Positions 33,261-41,346 are shown, counted from the first letter of the stretch. The stretch: 64,000 bases of DNA from Actinomadura sp. KC216 (GCF_004348535.1 NZ_SMJX01000004.1:1-64000); one strand, 5' to 3'. Notes: generated by a model not told the origin, from the sequence alone. Numbers and translations: made by a program.

Positions 33261-34042
33261 GCATCACCGTCACCCCGATTCGCGTCGGACGGTCGAAGGA
33301 CGTCCCGCTGGCCGCCGCCGTCTACGGCTCGGCCAGCAACGCGACCATCGACATCCACATGTTCATGTTCGTGATCGAGGCCGGCGGCACGCGCATCGTC
33401 GTCGACACCGGGACGCTGGACCCCGAATACGTCCGGCGGCACCACCCGTACGCCTTTGTCCGCACCCCGGAGGAACTGCCCGAGACGGCCCTGCGCGAAT
33501 GCGGCGTCGACCCCGATGACGTCGACTACGTCGTCAACACGCACCTGCACTGGGACCACTGCTCGAACAACAACCTGTTCCAGAACGCGCAGATCCTGGT
33601 GCACCGGCGCGAACTCGAATACGCGATGAACCCGCTGCCGCTGCACGAGCGCGCGTACGAGAAACTGCCGGGCCTCCAGGCGCCGTGGATGTCGGCCTGG
33701 GACCGCATCGAGGCGATATCCCGCGAACAGCAGATCTGCCCGGGCGTCACCGTCGTCCCGCTGCCGGGGCACACTCCCGGTTCCCAAGGCGTCCTCATCG
33801 AATCCGACTCCGGCCGCTACCTGCTCGCGGGCGACGCGATGGGCGTCTACGAGAACTGGAACCCGGAGGACTGGCGAAAGAGCGTCGCGCCGACCATCCA
33901 CACCAACCTCTTCGACTGCTACGAGACCTTCGAGTTCGTCGCCGGCCTCGACTGCGAAGTGATCCCGAGCCACGACCACCGCATCATCGAGAGCCCCCTG
34001 TTCCAGCACATCGTCACGACCGAAACCCAAGCTGCCTCCTGA
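33257..34042 (+). CDS. Metallo-beta-lactamase-fold hydrolase, lactonase-like
   Basis: 261 residues. The zinc motif HLHWDH (H96, H98, D100, H101) is complete, with further ligands in GHTPGS (about H172), GDAM (about D191) and the SHDH end region. The layout and length match N-acyl-homoserine lactonase-type enzymes. In this operon it more probably opens a lactone or hydrolyses a thioester intermediate than quenches signalling; both are open. Last gene of the run that starts at gntR; its start overlaps the dehydrogenase stop. Confidence 0.85.
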   Translation: MSITVTPIRVGRSKDVPLAAAVYGSASNATIDIHMFMFVIEAGGTRIVVDTGTLDPEYVRRHHPYAFVRTPEELPETALRECGVDPDDVDYVVNTHLHWDHCSNNNLFQNAQILVHRRELEYAMNPLPLHERAYEKLPGLQAPWMSAWDRIEAISREQQICPGVTVVPLPGHTPGSQGVLIESDSGRYLLAGDAMGVYENWNPEDWRKSVAPTIHTNLFDCYETFEFVAGLDCEVIPSHDHRIIESPLFQHIVTTETQAAS

Positions 34043-34313
34043 CGCCCCCGCCTAGCGGATTCAGGGGATATTCGCCTTCTCGCAAAAGCTTCGTCGGCAC
34101 CCTCACCCCCAGGACACGAAACCAAGGCCCACCAGCCACACCGTCGCGGATTCGTGTGATCACTTCCTGTGCATTGTCAGGGAGAGGTGCAATTCCCGGA
34201 CGAGCACGGTTTCATTGACGCGCGGCGTTACCTGACGTTGGCCCCGCGCGTCCCGGGTGGCGTCCGCCCATGGCCGGGCCTGTCGACCCGGCGCCGTCCG
34301 GCGGAAGGGCTGA

Positions 34314-35606
34314 TTGGTGGGCGTCGACCACACCAGCGGGACCGAGACCACCGACCAGCCGCAGCCGTCCAGCGAAACCCCGCAGCCACCTCCGGACCGC
34401 CCCGGCACCCCGGGCCGCCCGTCGAGGCAGGAGAGCTGGACCGCCGCCAGCACCCCCACCGAGACCGCCCCACAGGACTCGGACGAAACAACCGACGACA
34501 AGCCCAGCGCGGAGACCCCGGAGCCAGAGGCCGCCCCCGACCGCGAAACGCCAGGCACACCACGCGCCGACTCATGGACACGTGCACGGGAAACACAACA
34601 GGCGGACACAGACGAGCCGCGCACCGAGGACGCGCGAGCCCCGGCCGAACCGGAAGCCGAACAGCCCGCGCCGGGACGGGGACCACGGGCAGAATCGTGG
34701 GCACGCGCGGCCGAACCACAGAGCACACCGGACACCGGGACCTCCGAGACCGACGCCCCCGACCGCCCGGACGGGCAAGAAGCCCAGACCGGCGAACAGG
34801 ACACACCCGCCCAGGAATCGCGCCCCGAAAACGACGACAGGACGGACGACTCCGAGCCCCTACTCCCCGACCGCGACCACGCCACCGAAGACGGCGACGA
34901 GCCCATACCGGGCACCGCCGAGCCCGGCGAACCGCGCACCGAACAACGACCCGAGACCGAGGCGCCGTCCGAGCCCGGCCGCGAGCCCGCCGAGGGCACC
35001 GCACCTGGCGCCGAGCGGGCCCCGGACAGCGGACGGCAGGCCACCGACCACGACGACCCTCGGCCGTCCCCCGAGGATGCGGAAAGACCCGACGAAATCG
35101 CAGACGGCCCCGGCAACGGCCGTGGTAGGAACTCTGAGAACCAGCCCGCGTCCCCGGCATCCGAGGAGACCGAGACCGACCCATTCGCCGGACTCCCGAC
35201 CCGCGCCGACCTCGACCCCGCCAGCGCCGGAGAACTCACCGCCGAACGCGGCGAACCTCTCGCCCCCGTCAACGAGAACCAGGATTGGCGAGAACCCGAG
35301 CCCGAGCGGGATTCGCGTGAGAAGAGACTCTTTCGAGGATTGAATGATGACCTTGAAGAGGCACTCAAGAACGCAAGCAAGTTCAGCCAGAACGCACAGG
35401 ACGCATTCAAGGACAATCCGCCACCGAGTGACCGCTCGACCAGTACCGGGTTCAACAGGGACGAATTTCATCCCGCGACCAATACGGTCGACTATCCAGA
35501 TGTGATCACCGGTGCGGTGGCAACGGTCATGTTCGGGATCGGCCTATTTCACGGCCTCCGCAAAGGTGCCGAAGCAATAAAGAGGAGAAACGATGATCGT
35601 GACTGA
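34314..35606 (+). CDS. Disordered acidic/proline-rich protein with a C-terminal membrane segment
   Basis: 430 residues, unrecognised. Residues 1 to about 330 are almost entirely P, E, D, T, R, S and A and should be disordered. Within them the short motif (E/D)SW(T/A)xA recurs (QESWTAAST, DSWTRARET, ESWARAAEP), evenly spread over the first 150 residues. The C-terminal 90 residues look folded: an amphipathic part (LNDDLEEALKNASKFSQNAQ) and one membrane segment (VITGAVATVMFGIGLFHGL) before a basic end. The start is TTG 34314 or GTG 34317, with GGAAGG upstream. It overlaps the next gene by 14 bp, supporting the plus strand over the long serine-rich antisense frame. Confidence 0.65.
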   Translation: MVGVDHTSGTETTDQPQPSSETPQPPPDRPGTPGRPSRQESWTAASTPTETAPQDSDETTDDKPSAETPEPEAAPDRETPGTPRADSWTRARETQQADTDEPRTEDARAPAEPEAEQPAPGRGPRAESWARAAEPQSTPDTGTSETDAPDRPDGQEAQTGEQDTPAQESRPENDDRTDDSEPLLPDRDHATEDGDEPIPGTAEPGEPRTEQRPETEAPSEPGREPAEGTAPGAERAPDSGRQATDHDDPRPSPEDAERPDEIADGPGNGRGRNSENQPASPASEETETDPFAGLPTRADLDPASAGELTAERGEPLAPVNENQDWREPEPERDSREKRLFRGLNDDLEEALKNASKFSQNAQDAFKDNPPPSDRSTSTGFNRDEFHPATNTVDYPDVITGAVATVMFGIGLFHGLRKGAEAIKRRNDDRD

Positions 35607-36048
35607 CGACCAGGTAGCCGCCTTGCGCGCCCAGCTTGCCGGAGACGTTGACGAGCACCGTCGGCTGTTGAGCCAGTTGGATCCGAAGGCGGCCAACGTC
35701 GGCTACGTCGCCTTGATCACCGCCGCCTTCTTGGAGGCCGTGCGGCGACGCTTCGTCAAGGATGGGAAGCCCGCCGATGATGATGAGATCATCGAGTTCG
35801 TCGCGTCCGTCAGGGAGCGTGGAGAGGACCTGCCCAGGGCGATCGACCCGACGGTGGCCGAAACACTGATCAAGATCGCTCTGGAGAAACTGCCTCCCGA
35901 TGGGCGCGACGACATCAGTGGTGAGGTGTCGAACGGCCACAAGATCGTGCTGCTCGCCGGGCTCACCGCCGACGCCCGGCTCACCCCTGCCGAACTCGAT
36001 GCGTTTCTGGCCAGGGCTCGGGAGTACGTGGAGGAAATGCTCTCGTGA
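35593..36048 (+). CDS. Uncharacterised small protein, paralogue A
   Basis: 151 residues, not recognised, predicted mostly helical with no signal peptide. It starts MIVTDDQVAALRAQLAGDVDE and contains the block VALITAAFLEAVRRRFVKDG, a D/E-rich turn, and IDPTVAETLIKIALEKLP. The same blocks in the same order appear in the next gene, so the two are a diverged tandem duplication. Overlaps the disordered-protein gene by 14 bp and the following gene by 4 bp (ATGA). Base composition is visibly less GC-rich here than in flanking operons, hinting at acquisition. Confidence 0.75.
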   Translation: MIVTDDQVAALRAQLAGDVDEHRRLLSQLDPKAANVGYVALITAAFLEAVRRRFVKDGKPADDDEIIEFVASVRERGEDLPRAIDPTVAETLIKIALEKLPPDGRDDISGEVSNGHKIVLLAGLTADARLTPAELDAFLARAREYVEEMLS

Positions 36049-36533
36049 ACGATTATTCAAGCGTCGTGGTGAGGGACGAGCATGTTGAGGCGCTGCGCCT
36101 GTTCTTGCTGGGCGACCCCGAGTGGCCGAAGGCGCTCAAGGATCCTGAGCGTGAGGGCGACGCCTTCGCACTGATGGTCTACGCGGCGTTCGCGGTCGTG
36201 GTGCGGCGAGAACTTCCACCGACTTTCACGTACCCGCAGATTGTTCGGTACGTCGCTGACCTGAGGACTTCCCGCAACGGAGGTGAGCGGGGAATCGACC
36301 CCCGGGTGACCGAGAACCTAATCCGGGCCGCCCTTGGCGATGCCTCCGTCGATGAGGAGCCAGACCCCGCCCCCGAGATCGTCGCAGCGGGCGAGCTGGC
36401 GGTCTTGGAGGACCTACTTCCTAGGTCAGTCGCCGACGAGGCTGGGCTTGAGGACTTCCTAGGGGAGTCGGCCGCGTTCGCACGGGCATGGCTGACGGCT
36501 CGGCAGGAGAGGGAGCAAGCTTCGGCAGGATGA
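36045..36533 (+). CDS. Uncharacterised small protein, paralogue B
   Basis: 162 residues, unrecognised. It shares with paralogue A the order: RDEHVEALRLFLLGD (A: TDDQVAALRAQLAGD), FALMVYAAFAVVVRREL (A: VALITAAFLEAVRRRF), IVRYVADLRTSRNGGERGIDPRVTENLIRAAL (A: IIEFVASVRERGEDL..IDPTVAETLIKIAL, here shortened) and a C-terminal helix with AxxxLEDFL. Overlapping translation suggests equal production, perhaps of a heteromeric pair with the membrane-anchored protein upstream. Function unknown. Confidence 0.75.
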   Translation: MNDYSSVVVRDEHVEALRLFLLGDPEWPKALKDPEREGDAFALMVYAAFAVVVRRELPPTFTYPQIVRYVADLRTSRNGGERGIDPRVTENLIRAALGDASVDEEPDPAPEIVAAGELAVLEDLLPRSVADEAGLEDFLGESAAFARAWLTARQEREQASAG

Positions 36534-36579
36534 GTCGGCTCCTCCGGCCCCGGTGGGTGGGCGGTGCCTTGGGGGACGG

Positions 36580-36768
36580 TCAGCGGGCGGTGTGCTGCTT
36601 GATCTGCTCCACGAGGCTGGCCAACTGTGCAACGGTCAGGGTGAGGTGGCCACCGCCCGGGTTCTTCGAGTCTCGGACTCCGATGCCTGGCGTAAGCTGT
36701 CCCAGCTCAACGCAGTGTTGGTCGTCCGCCCCGCCGCTGTGGGTGCTCTTACGCCACTGAACGATCAT
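36580..36768 (-). CDS. DUF397 family small protein
   Basis: 62 residues with the DUF397 pattern: QWRKSTHSGGADDQHCVELG at the start, then IGVRDSKNPGGGHLTLT and a C-terminal helix. DUF397 proteins occur almost only in actinobacteria, next to XRE/DUF5753 regulators; the pair resembles toxin-antitoxin-like or developmental modules (WhiJ-type). The start overlaps the regulator stop by 4 bases. It converges on paralogue B. Confidence 0.92.
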   Translation of the reverse strand: MIVQWRKSTHSGGADDQHCVELGQLTPGIGVRDSKNPGGGHLTLTVAQLASLVEQIKQHTAR

Positions 36769-37586
36769 TCGTAGCTCTCCAAGTACCGCTTGATGATCTC
36801 GCGGGAGGCGTCCAAGGAAGCCGCCTTCGCGCCGATGCGATCGAACTTAACCGACAATTCCCGGACCTCGCCAGGAGTCTCGATCAAGCGGCCACCGTTC
36901 TGGGCGCCCGAATATGCGATGTCGCGGCCCTCCAGGCTAAGGACCTGGAGTGATCCGTCAACGCCCAGGTGAGCGCCCGACTTGAAGGGGACGATGCGGA
37001 GGCTGACCTGCGGTAGGTCGGCCATGGCGAGCAGATGCTCCAGCTGCGCCTTCTGCACCTCCGGGCTGCCGGCCTCACGCGCCAGGACGCTCTCATCGAG
37101 GAAGGCCCACATCTCGACGTCGGTTCCCCTCGCGAAGAACGACTTCTTCCTCGCGGCGCGCTCGGCCATCTCCGCCTCGAAGTCCTTGGGAGTGCCGGAC
37201 TGGACGTACGCCCAGGTGTACTCGTCGGTCTGGAGGGCGAGTGGGATGACCTGGCCGTGGTACGTCTTGATCAGGTTCGCCTCCTGCTCGTACTTGACGA
37301 GTTGCTTTCCCCAGTTGGGGTCGTGTGCCATTCGGGCAAACCAGAGCAAGAGCTGAAATAGCAGGCCTGTCCCGTAATACCGGTCGAGCGCCTGCGCGTG
37401 GTCGTCCTGGAGGCGTCGGCGACCCGCTTCGATATTGGAAACACTCCCCCGGGTCACTCCCATGATCTGCCCGCACTGGGTGAGCGAGAGACCCATGGTG
37501 CGGTGCCACGCGCGACCCGGCCGGGGGCAAATGGGTGTGGGCGCGAATGCGGCCGTAGTGGGCTCAGCGCGGTGTGCTGGCGTCAT
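36765..37586 (-). CDS. XRE-type helix-turn-helix regulator with DUF5753 domain
   Basis: 273 residues. The N-terminal HTH lies at about residues 30-65 (LSLTQCGQIMGVTRGSVSNI); DUF5753 covers about 95-270, with YEQEANLIKTYHGQVIPLAL and the LREAGSPEVQKAQLEHLLAM-like helix. The arrangement with DUF397 is the standard actinobacterial pair, in which the small protein modulates the DNA-binding partner. The first 25 residues are Pro/Ala-rich and the true start may be a little downstream. No partner operon is obvious other than the convergent three-gene module at 34.3-36.5 kb. Confidence 0.9.
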   Translation of the reverse strand: MTPAHRAEPTTAAFAPTPICPRPGRAWHRTMGLSLTQCGQIMGVTRGSVSNIEAGRRRLQDDHAQALDRYYGTGLLFQLLLWFARMAHDPNWGKQLVKYEQEANLIKTYHGQVIPLALQTDEYTWAYVQSGTPKDFEAEMAERAARKKSFFARGTDVEMWAFLDESVLAREAGSPEVQKAQLEHLLAMADLPQVSLRIVPFKSGAHLGVDGSLQVLSLEGRDIAYSGAQNGGRLIETPGEVRELSVKFDRIGAKAASLDASREIIKRYLESYE

Positions 37587-37621
37587 GAGGAGGGGACCTG
37601 ATGGCGGCGCGCCCCGAAAGG

Positions 37622-37667
37622 GACGGGCCCCCGGCCCCGCCGAGGTCGGCGGGGCCGGGGGCCCGTC
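37622..37667 (-). terminator. Strong hairpin terminator after the LVIVD gene
   Basis: GACGGGCCCCCGGCCCCGCC pairs with GGCGGGGCCGGGGGCCCGTC, a perfect 20-bp stem with a 6-base loop. It starts 15 bp past the stop of the minus-strand LVIVD gene and lies upstream of the XRE gene, insulating the two. Confidence 0.88.
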
Positions 37668-37681
37668 AGAGTTGTGTCAGG

Positions 37682-39106
37682 TCAGTCGAAGTAGTTCGGC
37701 TGGGACTGGGCGTTTAGGACGTCCAGCCTGACGCGCTTGGCCTTGTCGGTTCGGTAGTCCCGGAGGTCGATGACGTCCAGGCCTCGCTGGATCTCGTTGG
37801 AGTAGATGTAGCCGTTGTAGTAGTACGCCGACCACGTTCCGGCCAGGTACTGGAGATTGTCCGCCCACTGGGGACGGTCCAGCCAGGCGATCTCCTTCGG
37901 GTTGCTGGAGTCGGTGAAGTCCATGACCGAGATGCCGCCCTGGTACCAGGACTGCACCATGATGTCCTTGCCCTTCACCGGGATCAGCGAGCCGTTGTGG
38001 GCTACGCAGTTCTCGTTGGCGGTGTTGTGCCGCGGGATCTTGTAGTAGCTGCGGAACTTCAGCTTGCGGTGCTTGCCCTTCCCGACGATGTCGTAGATGG
38101 CGTTGGCGCCCTTCTCCGGCCCGATCTCCGCGTTGCAGGTGGCCGCGGAGCCGCCGCCCAGCTCGTCGGTGAACACGATCTTCGTGGCGCTGTTGTTGAA
38201 CGTCGCCGAGTGCCAGAACGCGAAGTTGTCGTCGTCGCGCACGCTGGTGATGGTGCGCGGCTTCAGCGGGTCGGAGATGTCGAACAGCACGCCGTCGCCC
38301 ATGCAGGCACCGGCCATCAGGTCACGGTCGGGGTAGGCCGTCAGGTCGTGGCAGCCCGAGGTGGCGCGGGTCTGGTTCGGCCACTGCGTGTCCGGCGGGT
38401 CGCCGGGGTTGCCGCCGTCCGGGAACAGCACCGGCTCGGCCGCGACGTGCGCCGCCTCCGGGTTCCGCAGCGGGACCTTCACGATCGAGATCAGGTCGTG
38501 CGGGGTCTTGCAGTCCGGGTAGGTGTCGTTCGGCGAGTACGAGGACACGTAGATGTAGGCGTTGCGCTTGCTCGGGACGAGCGTGTTGGTGTGCGAGCCG
38601 CACTTGGTCTCGACGGCCTTGACGTACCGCGGGTTGCGGACGTCGCTGATGTCGAAGATCTTGATGCCCTCCCACGCCGACTTCTCGGTCGCGGGCAGCG
38701 GGGTTGACTGGCACGAGTCGTCGCTGCGCGAGCTGTCGGTCGACAGGAACAGCAGGTCCCCGGCGATCGACACGTCGTTCTGCGAGCCCGGGCACTGCAC
38801 GACGGTGACGACCTGCGGCCGCCACGGCTTGCTGATGTCGTAGACGGTGAAGCCCTCGTAGTTGCCGCCGAAGGCGTAGCGGCCCTTGAAGGCCCAGTCC
38901 GACCCGTACGCGTTGGGTGCGGCGAGCGGCCCCTGCTTGGGGATGTTCGCCAGGTGGTGCATGTTCGGGCTCTTGGTGATCTCGTCGTCCGGGGCGCGTC
39001 CCGCCGACGCCGGCGGGACGAGCACGGTGGACATCACCAGGACGATGCCTGTGAGGGTCCCCAAGATGGTTCTGCGTCTTGTGATTCGCTTGGGAGCTGG
39101 CGTCAC
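37682..39106 (-). CDS. Secreted LVIVD-repeat (beta-propeller-like) protein
   Basis: 474 residues from GTG 39106, with AGGAG 6 bases upstream. A twin-Arg-like/Sec signal (KRITRRRTILGTLTGIVLVM to PPASAGRA) is followed by repeats of about 45 residues of the LVIVD type: GFTVYDISKPWRPQVV, GIKIFDISDVRNPRYV, GVLFDISDPLKPRTI, GISVMDFTDSSNPKEI and GLDVIDLRDYR. The protein probably folds as an extracellular propeller. Several Cys pairs (CPGSQND, CQSTPL, CHDL, CNAEIG, CVAH) suggest disulfides. An open stretch upstream to 39214 is not needed. Divergent from a DUF305 lipoprotein; these families are often neighbours in actinobacteria. Confidence 0.85.
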   Translation of the reverse strand: MTPAPKRITRRRTILGTLTGIVLVMSTVLVPPASAGRAPDDEITKSPNMHHLANIPKQGPLAAPNAYGSDWAFKGRYAFGGNYEGFTVYDISKPWRPQVVTVVQCPGSQNDVSIAGDLLFLSTDSSRSDDSCQSTPLPATEKSAWEGIKIFDISDVRNPRYVKAVETKCGSHTNTLVPSKRNAYIYVSSYSPNDTYPDCKTPHDLISIVKVPLRNPEAAHVAAEPVLFPDGGNPGDPPDTQWPNQTRATSGCHDLTAYPDRDLMAGACMGDGVLFDISDPLKPRTITSVRDDDNFAFWHSATFNNSATKIVFTDELGGGSAATCNAEIGPEKGANAIYDIVGKGKHRKLKFRSYYKIPRHNTANENCVAHNGSLIPVKGKDIMVQSWYQGGISVMDFTDSSNPKEIAWLDRPQWADNLQYLAGTWSAYYYNGYIYSNEIQRGLDVIDLRDYRTDKAKRVRLDVLNAQSQPNYFD

Positions 39107-39127
39107 CCTGGACTCCTTTGTCTGCGC

Positions 39128-39145
39128 GGGTCCATCAATGGACCC
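39128..39145. promoter_or_regulatory. Perfect 8-bp inverted repeat in the LVIVD/DUF305 divergent region
   Basis: GGGTCCATCAATGGACCC is a perfect palindrome with a 2-bp centre, 22 bp upstream of the LVIVD GTG. It could be an operator or a leader hairpin for the divergent pair. No regulator gene is adjacent. Confidence 0.5.
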
Positions 39146-39276
39146 GGATCTCCGGAGTATGTGGTGCTTTGGGTTCAATGTATAGGTCTTGACCTGCCTG
39201 GATACAGAAGGCACTTTTGTTTAATCCTGTTCTGCGGATACCGTCCGGGTGCCGGTCTGGACGTGCGGGAGGTTCG

Positions 39277-39918
39277 ATGAGGCACCGGATCGCGGTGGCG
39301 GGCGCGGTGGTGGCGCTGGCCGCCGGCGTCCTGACAGGATGCGGCGGCGGTGACGACGGTGAGCCCGAGGCGGCCCCGTCGCGGACGGTGGTGGTTCCGG
39401 GGCGTCCGGGCGAACCCAACAAGACGCAGGTCGCGGGCCCGCGCACGGTCGCCGCGCCCACTGCGGCCGAGGTCAAGTTCGTGCAGATGATGGTGCCGCA
39501 TCACGCCCAGGCGCTGGAGATGTCGAAGCTGGCGCCGGGCCGGGCGTCCGACAAGCGGGTGCTGTCGCTGGCCTCCCGCATCGACACGGCGCAGAAGGTC
39601 GAGATATCGGCGATGCGGTCGTGGCTGGAACAGAACGCCGAGGCCGTCCTGAAGGCGTCCGGACGGAACCACGGCGGGCACACCGGCATGCCGGGGATGG
39701 CGACACCGGAGCAGGTCAGGCAGCTACGGGACGCGAACGGCGCCGCGTTCGACAAGCTCTATCTGACGTTGATGATCACCCATCACCAGGGCGCGCTCAC
39801 CATGGTGAAGGACGTCCTGGACAGGGGGACCGACGTCACCGTTCAGGAGTTGGCGCGCGACGTCCAGTCCACGCAGATGGCCGAGATCGGCCGCATGCGG
39901 GACCTGCTCTCGGGCTGA
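39277..39918 (+). CDS. DUF305 (ferritin-like) lipoprotein
   Basis: 213 residues. The lipobox LTGC puts the lipidated Cys at residue 22. The DUF305 domain spans about 65-213 with two diagnostic His motifs: VQMMVPHHAQALEMSKLA and LMITHHQGALTMVKDVL, plus a Met/His-rich loop (GRNHGGHTGMPGM). The domain forms a four-helix bundle that may bind metal; related proteins are linked with copper handling, not shown here. GGGAGG precedes ATG 39277. Divergent from the LVIVD gene. Confidence 0.88.
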   Translation: MRHRIAVAGAVVALAAGVLTGCGGGDDGEPEAAPSRTVVVPGRPGEPNKTQVAGPRTVAAPTAAEVKFVQMMVPHHAQALEMSKLAPGRASDKRVLSLASRIDTAQKVEISAMRSWLEQNAEAVLKASGRNHGGHTGMPGMATPEQVRQLRDANGAAFDKLYLTLMITHHQGALTMVKDVLDRGTDVTVQELARDVQSTQMAEIGRMRDLLSG

Positions 39919-40065
39919 CCGGCCGCCGCGACCGCCCGTATTCACAGTGGTGACGGCCGCGCCTTCGCATGCCAGAACATCGTGGACGAGGAACCGGCAG
40001 GACGTCACCGCGGTCGCGGCCTACGCGACGTTCGCCCTCTCCTTCTGCGAACACGGAGGAAACCC

Positions 40066-40477
40066 ATGACCGGCAAGCCCAGTGTTCTGTTCGTCTGCGT
40101 CCACAACGCCGGGCGCTCGCAGATGGCCGCCGCCTATCTGACCCATCTCGCCGGGGACGCGGTCGAGGTCCGCTCCGCCGGGTCGGCGCCCGCCGGCCAG
40201 GTCAACCCCGCCGTCGTCCAGGCGATGGCCGAAGAGGGCATCGACATCTCCGCCGAGATCCCCAAGGTCCTGACCACCGACGCGGTCCGGTCCTCCGACG
40301 TCGTGATCACGATGGGGTGCGGCGACGCCTGCCCCCGTCTTCCCCGGGAAGTGCTACCTGGACTGGCGGCTCGATGACCCGGCCGGGCAGGGGGTGGGCG
40401 CCGTCCGTCCCATCCGCGACGAGATCCGGGGCCGTGTCGAGGCCCTGGTCGCCGAACTTGTGCCTGGGGCTTCCTAG
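40066..40477 (+). pseudogene. arsC: Frameshifted ArsC-type arsenate reductase/LMW phosphatase gene
   Basis: The first 90 codons encode the LMW-PTP-like arsenate reductase with the CX5R loop CVHNAGRSQMA and the MGCGDACP block. Translation then leaves the family sequence and stops at 40377. Removing one base from the C run at 40332-40336 restores VFPGKCYLDWRLDDPAGQG and IRDEIRGRVEALVAEL to a TAG at 40475-40477, giving a full-length (about 136-residue) protein. The gene is therefore either inactivated by a +1 insertion or affected by a homopolymer sequencing error. AGGA precedes ATG 40066. No arsenite exporter or ArsR gene lies nearby. Confidence 0.85.
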
Positions 40478-41316
40478 GCGGACGGACGCGGCATACCGAT
40501 CGGGTTGGGGAACGGCATGTCGCCGCGCTCCGTGACGGTGTGGGTGAGAGGGGCCAGCAGCCGGTAGAGGCCGTCCGGGTCGTTCAGTGCCTTGTAGGGC
40601 GGGGTGGCCAGGGCGTCCGTCCGGTGTTCGATGTCGGCTCGCAAGGCGCGGGCGGTTTCGGTGGCGTCCTCCCCGTTCAGGAGCCCGCGGGCGGTGAGGG
40701 CGGCGGACGCCTCGTCCCAGTCCTCCTGCGTCCATCCGCGGCTCTTGAACACCATCGCCCTCGGGACGTTGCCCATGACCGAGGCCAGGACGTTGGACTC
40801 CAGCCCGTTCAGGCCCTCCGCCGCCAGGAGGGCTACGTGCCCGTCGCCGCGGTGCTCCCGCAGCGTCGTCGCCAGCTGCCAGAGTGCCGCGACGGGGTCG
40901 TCCGGCAGGGGAAGCTCGCGGTTGGCGGCGAACAGGACTCGTCCGGCCCCGTCCGCAGCCTCGATGGCCGGGCGCAGCAGGGGCACCGCCTCGGCCGCCA
41001 CGTCGTCGATCTGCGGTGCGATCCGGCGGAGCGCCTTCGCCGCTGTCGCGGCGCGCATGCGCAGGATGCTCTCGGGGGAGGCGAACGTCCAGGCGTCCGG
41101 CACCGCCCGCCGCACCCGGGCCGGATGGATACCGTAGAAGGACGCCTCGATCACACCGGCGGGGACGGGCCCGAGCGGGGCGCCCCGGCTGCCGAAGTAC
41201 CCCATCCAGTAGCCCTTGAGGCCGGCGTCCTTGTTCCCGTCGACGCACTCGGGCGAGAAGTACGTCACCGTGTGGAGGGGTTCGAGGACCATCCAGAAAT
41301 CACGCGCGATGGACAC
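40474..41316 (-). CDS. SCO6745-family protein of unknown function
   Basis: 280 residues from GTG 41316. The sequence matches the actinobacterial SCO6745/SalK-like family: FWMVLEPLHTVTYFSPEC at the start, GLKGYWMGYFGSRGAPLGPV, then FYGIHPARVRRAVPDAWTFA and a C-terminal helix-turn-helix-like half (SRGWTQEDWDEASAALTARGL). No enzyme activity is established. It sits 30 bp downstream of the TetR gene on the same strand, so the two may be co-transcribed. It converges on arsC with a 4-bp overlap of stops. Confidence 0.78.
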   Translation of the reverse strand: MSIARDFWMVLEPLHTVTYFSPECVDGNKDAGLKGYWMGYFGSRGAPLGPVPAGVIEASFYGIHPARVRRAVPDAWTFASPESILRMRAATAAKALRRIAPQIDDVAAEAVPLLRPAIEAADGAGRVLFAANRELPLPDDPVAALWQLATTLREHRGDGHVALLAAEGLNGLESNVLASVMGNVPRAMVFKSRGWTQEDWDEASAALTARGLLNGEDATETARALRADIEHRTDALATPPYKALNDPDGLYRLLAPLTHTVTERGDMPFPNPIGMPRPSA

Positions 41317-41346
41317 GATGATCCAGATTCCCCGTTCCCGGTGCGA

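Noticed and set aside
33257-34042. Quorum-quenching AHL lactonase as a confident call
   Set aside because: The fold and HLHWDH motif fit, but the operon is catabolic and no signalling genes are present, so only lactonase-like hydrolase is supported.
34160-35455. Long serine/glycine-rich open frame (431 codons) antisense to the disordered protein gene
   Set aside because: Very GC-rich third-position bias leaves antisense frames open. The plus-strand frame has a ribosome-binding site, a membrane segment and overlaps the next gene; the antisense product has no recognisable feature.
39919-40065. Possible remnant of an arsenic exporter before arsC
   Set aside because: The 147-bp gap has a short open stretch, but nothing in it could be matched to ACR3 or ArsR, so no feature is claimed.
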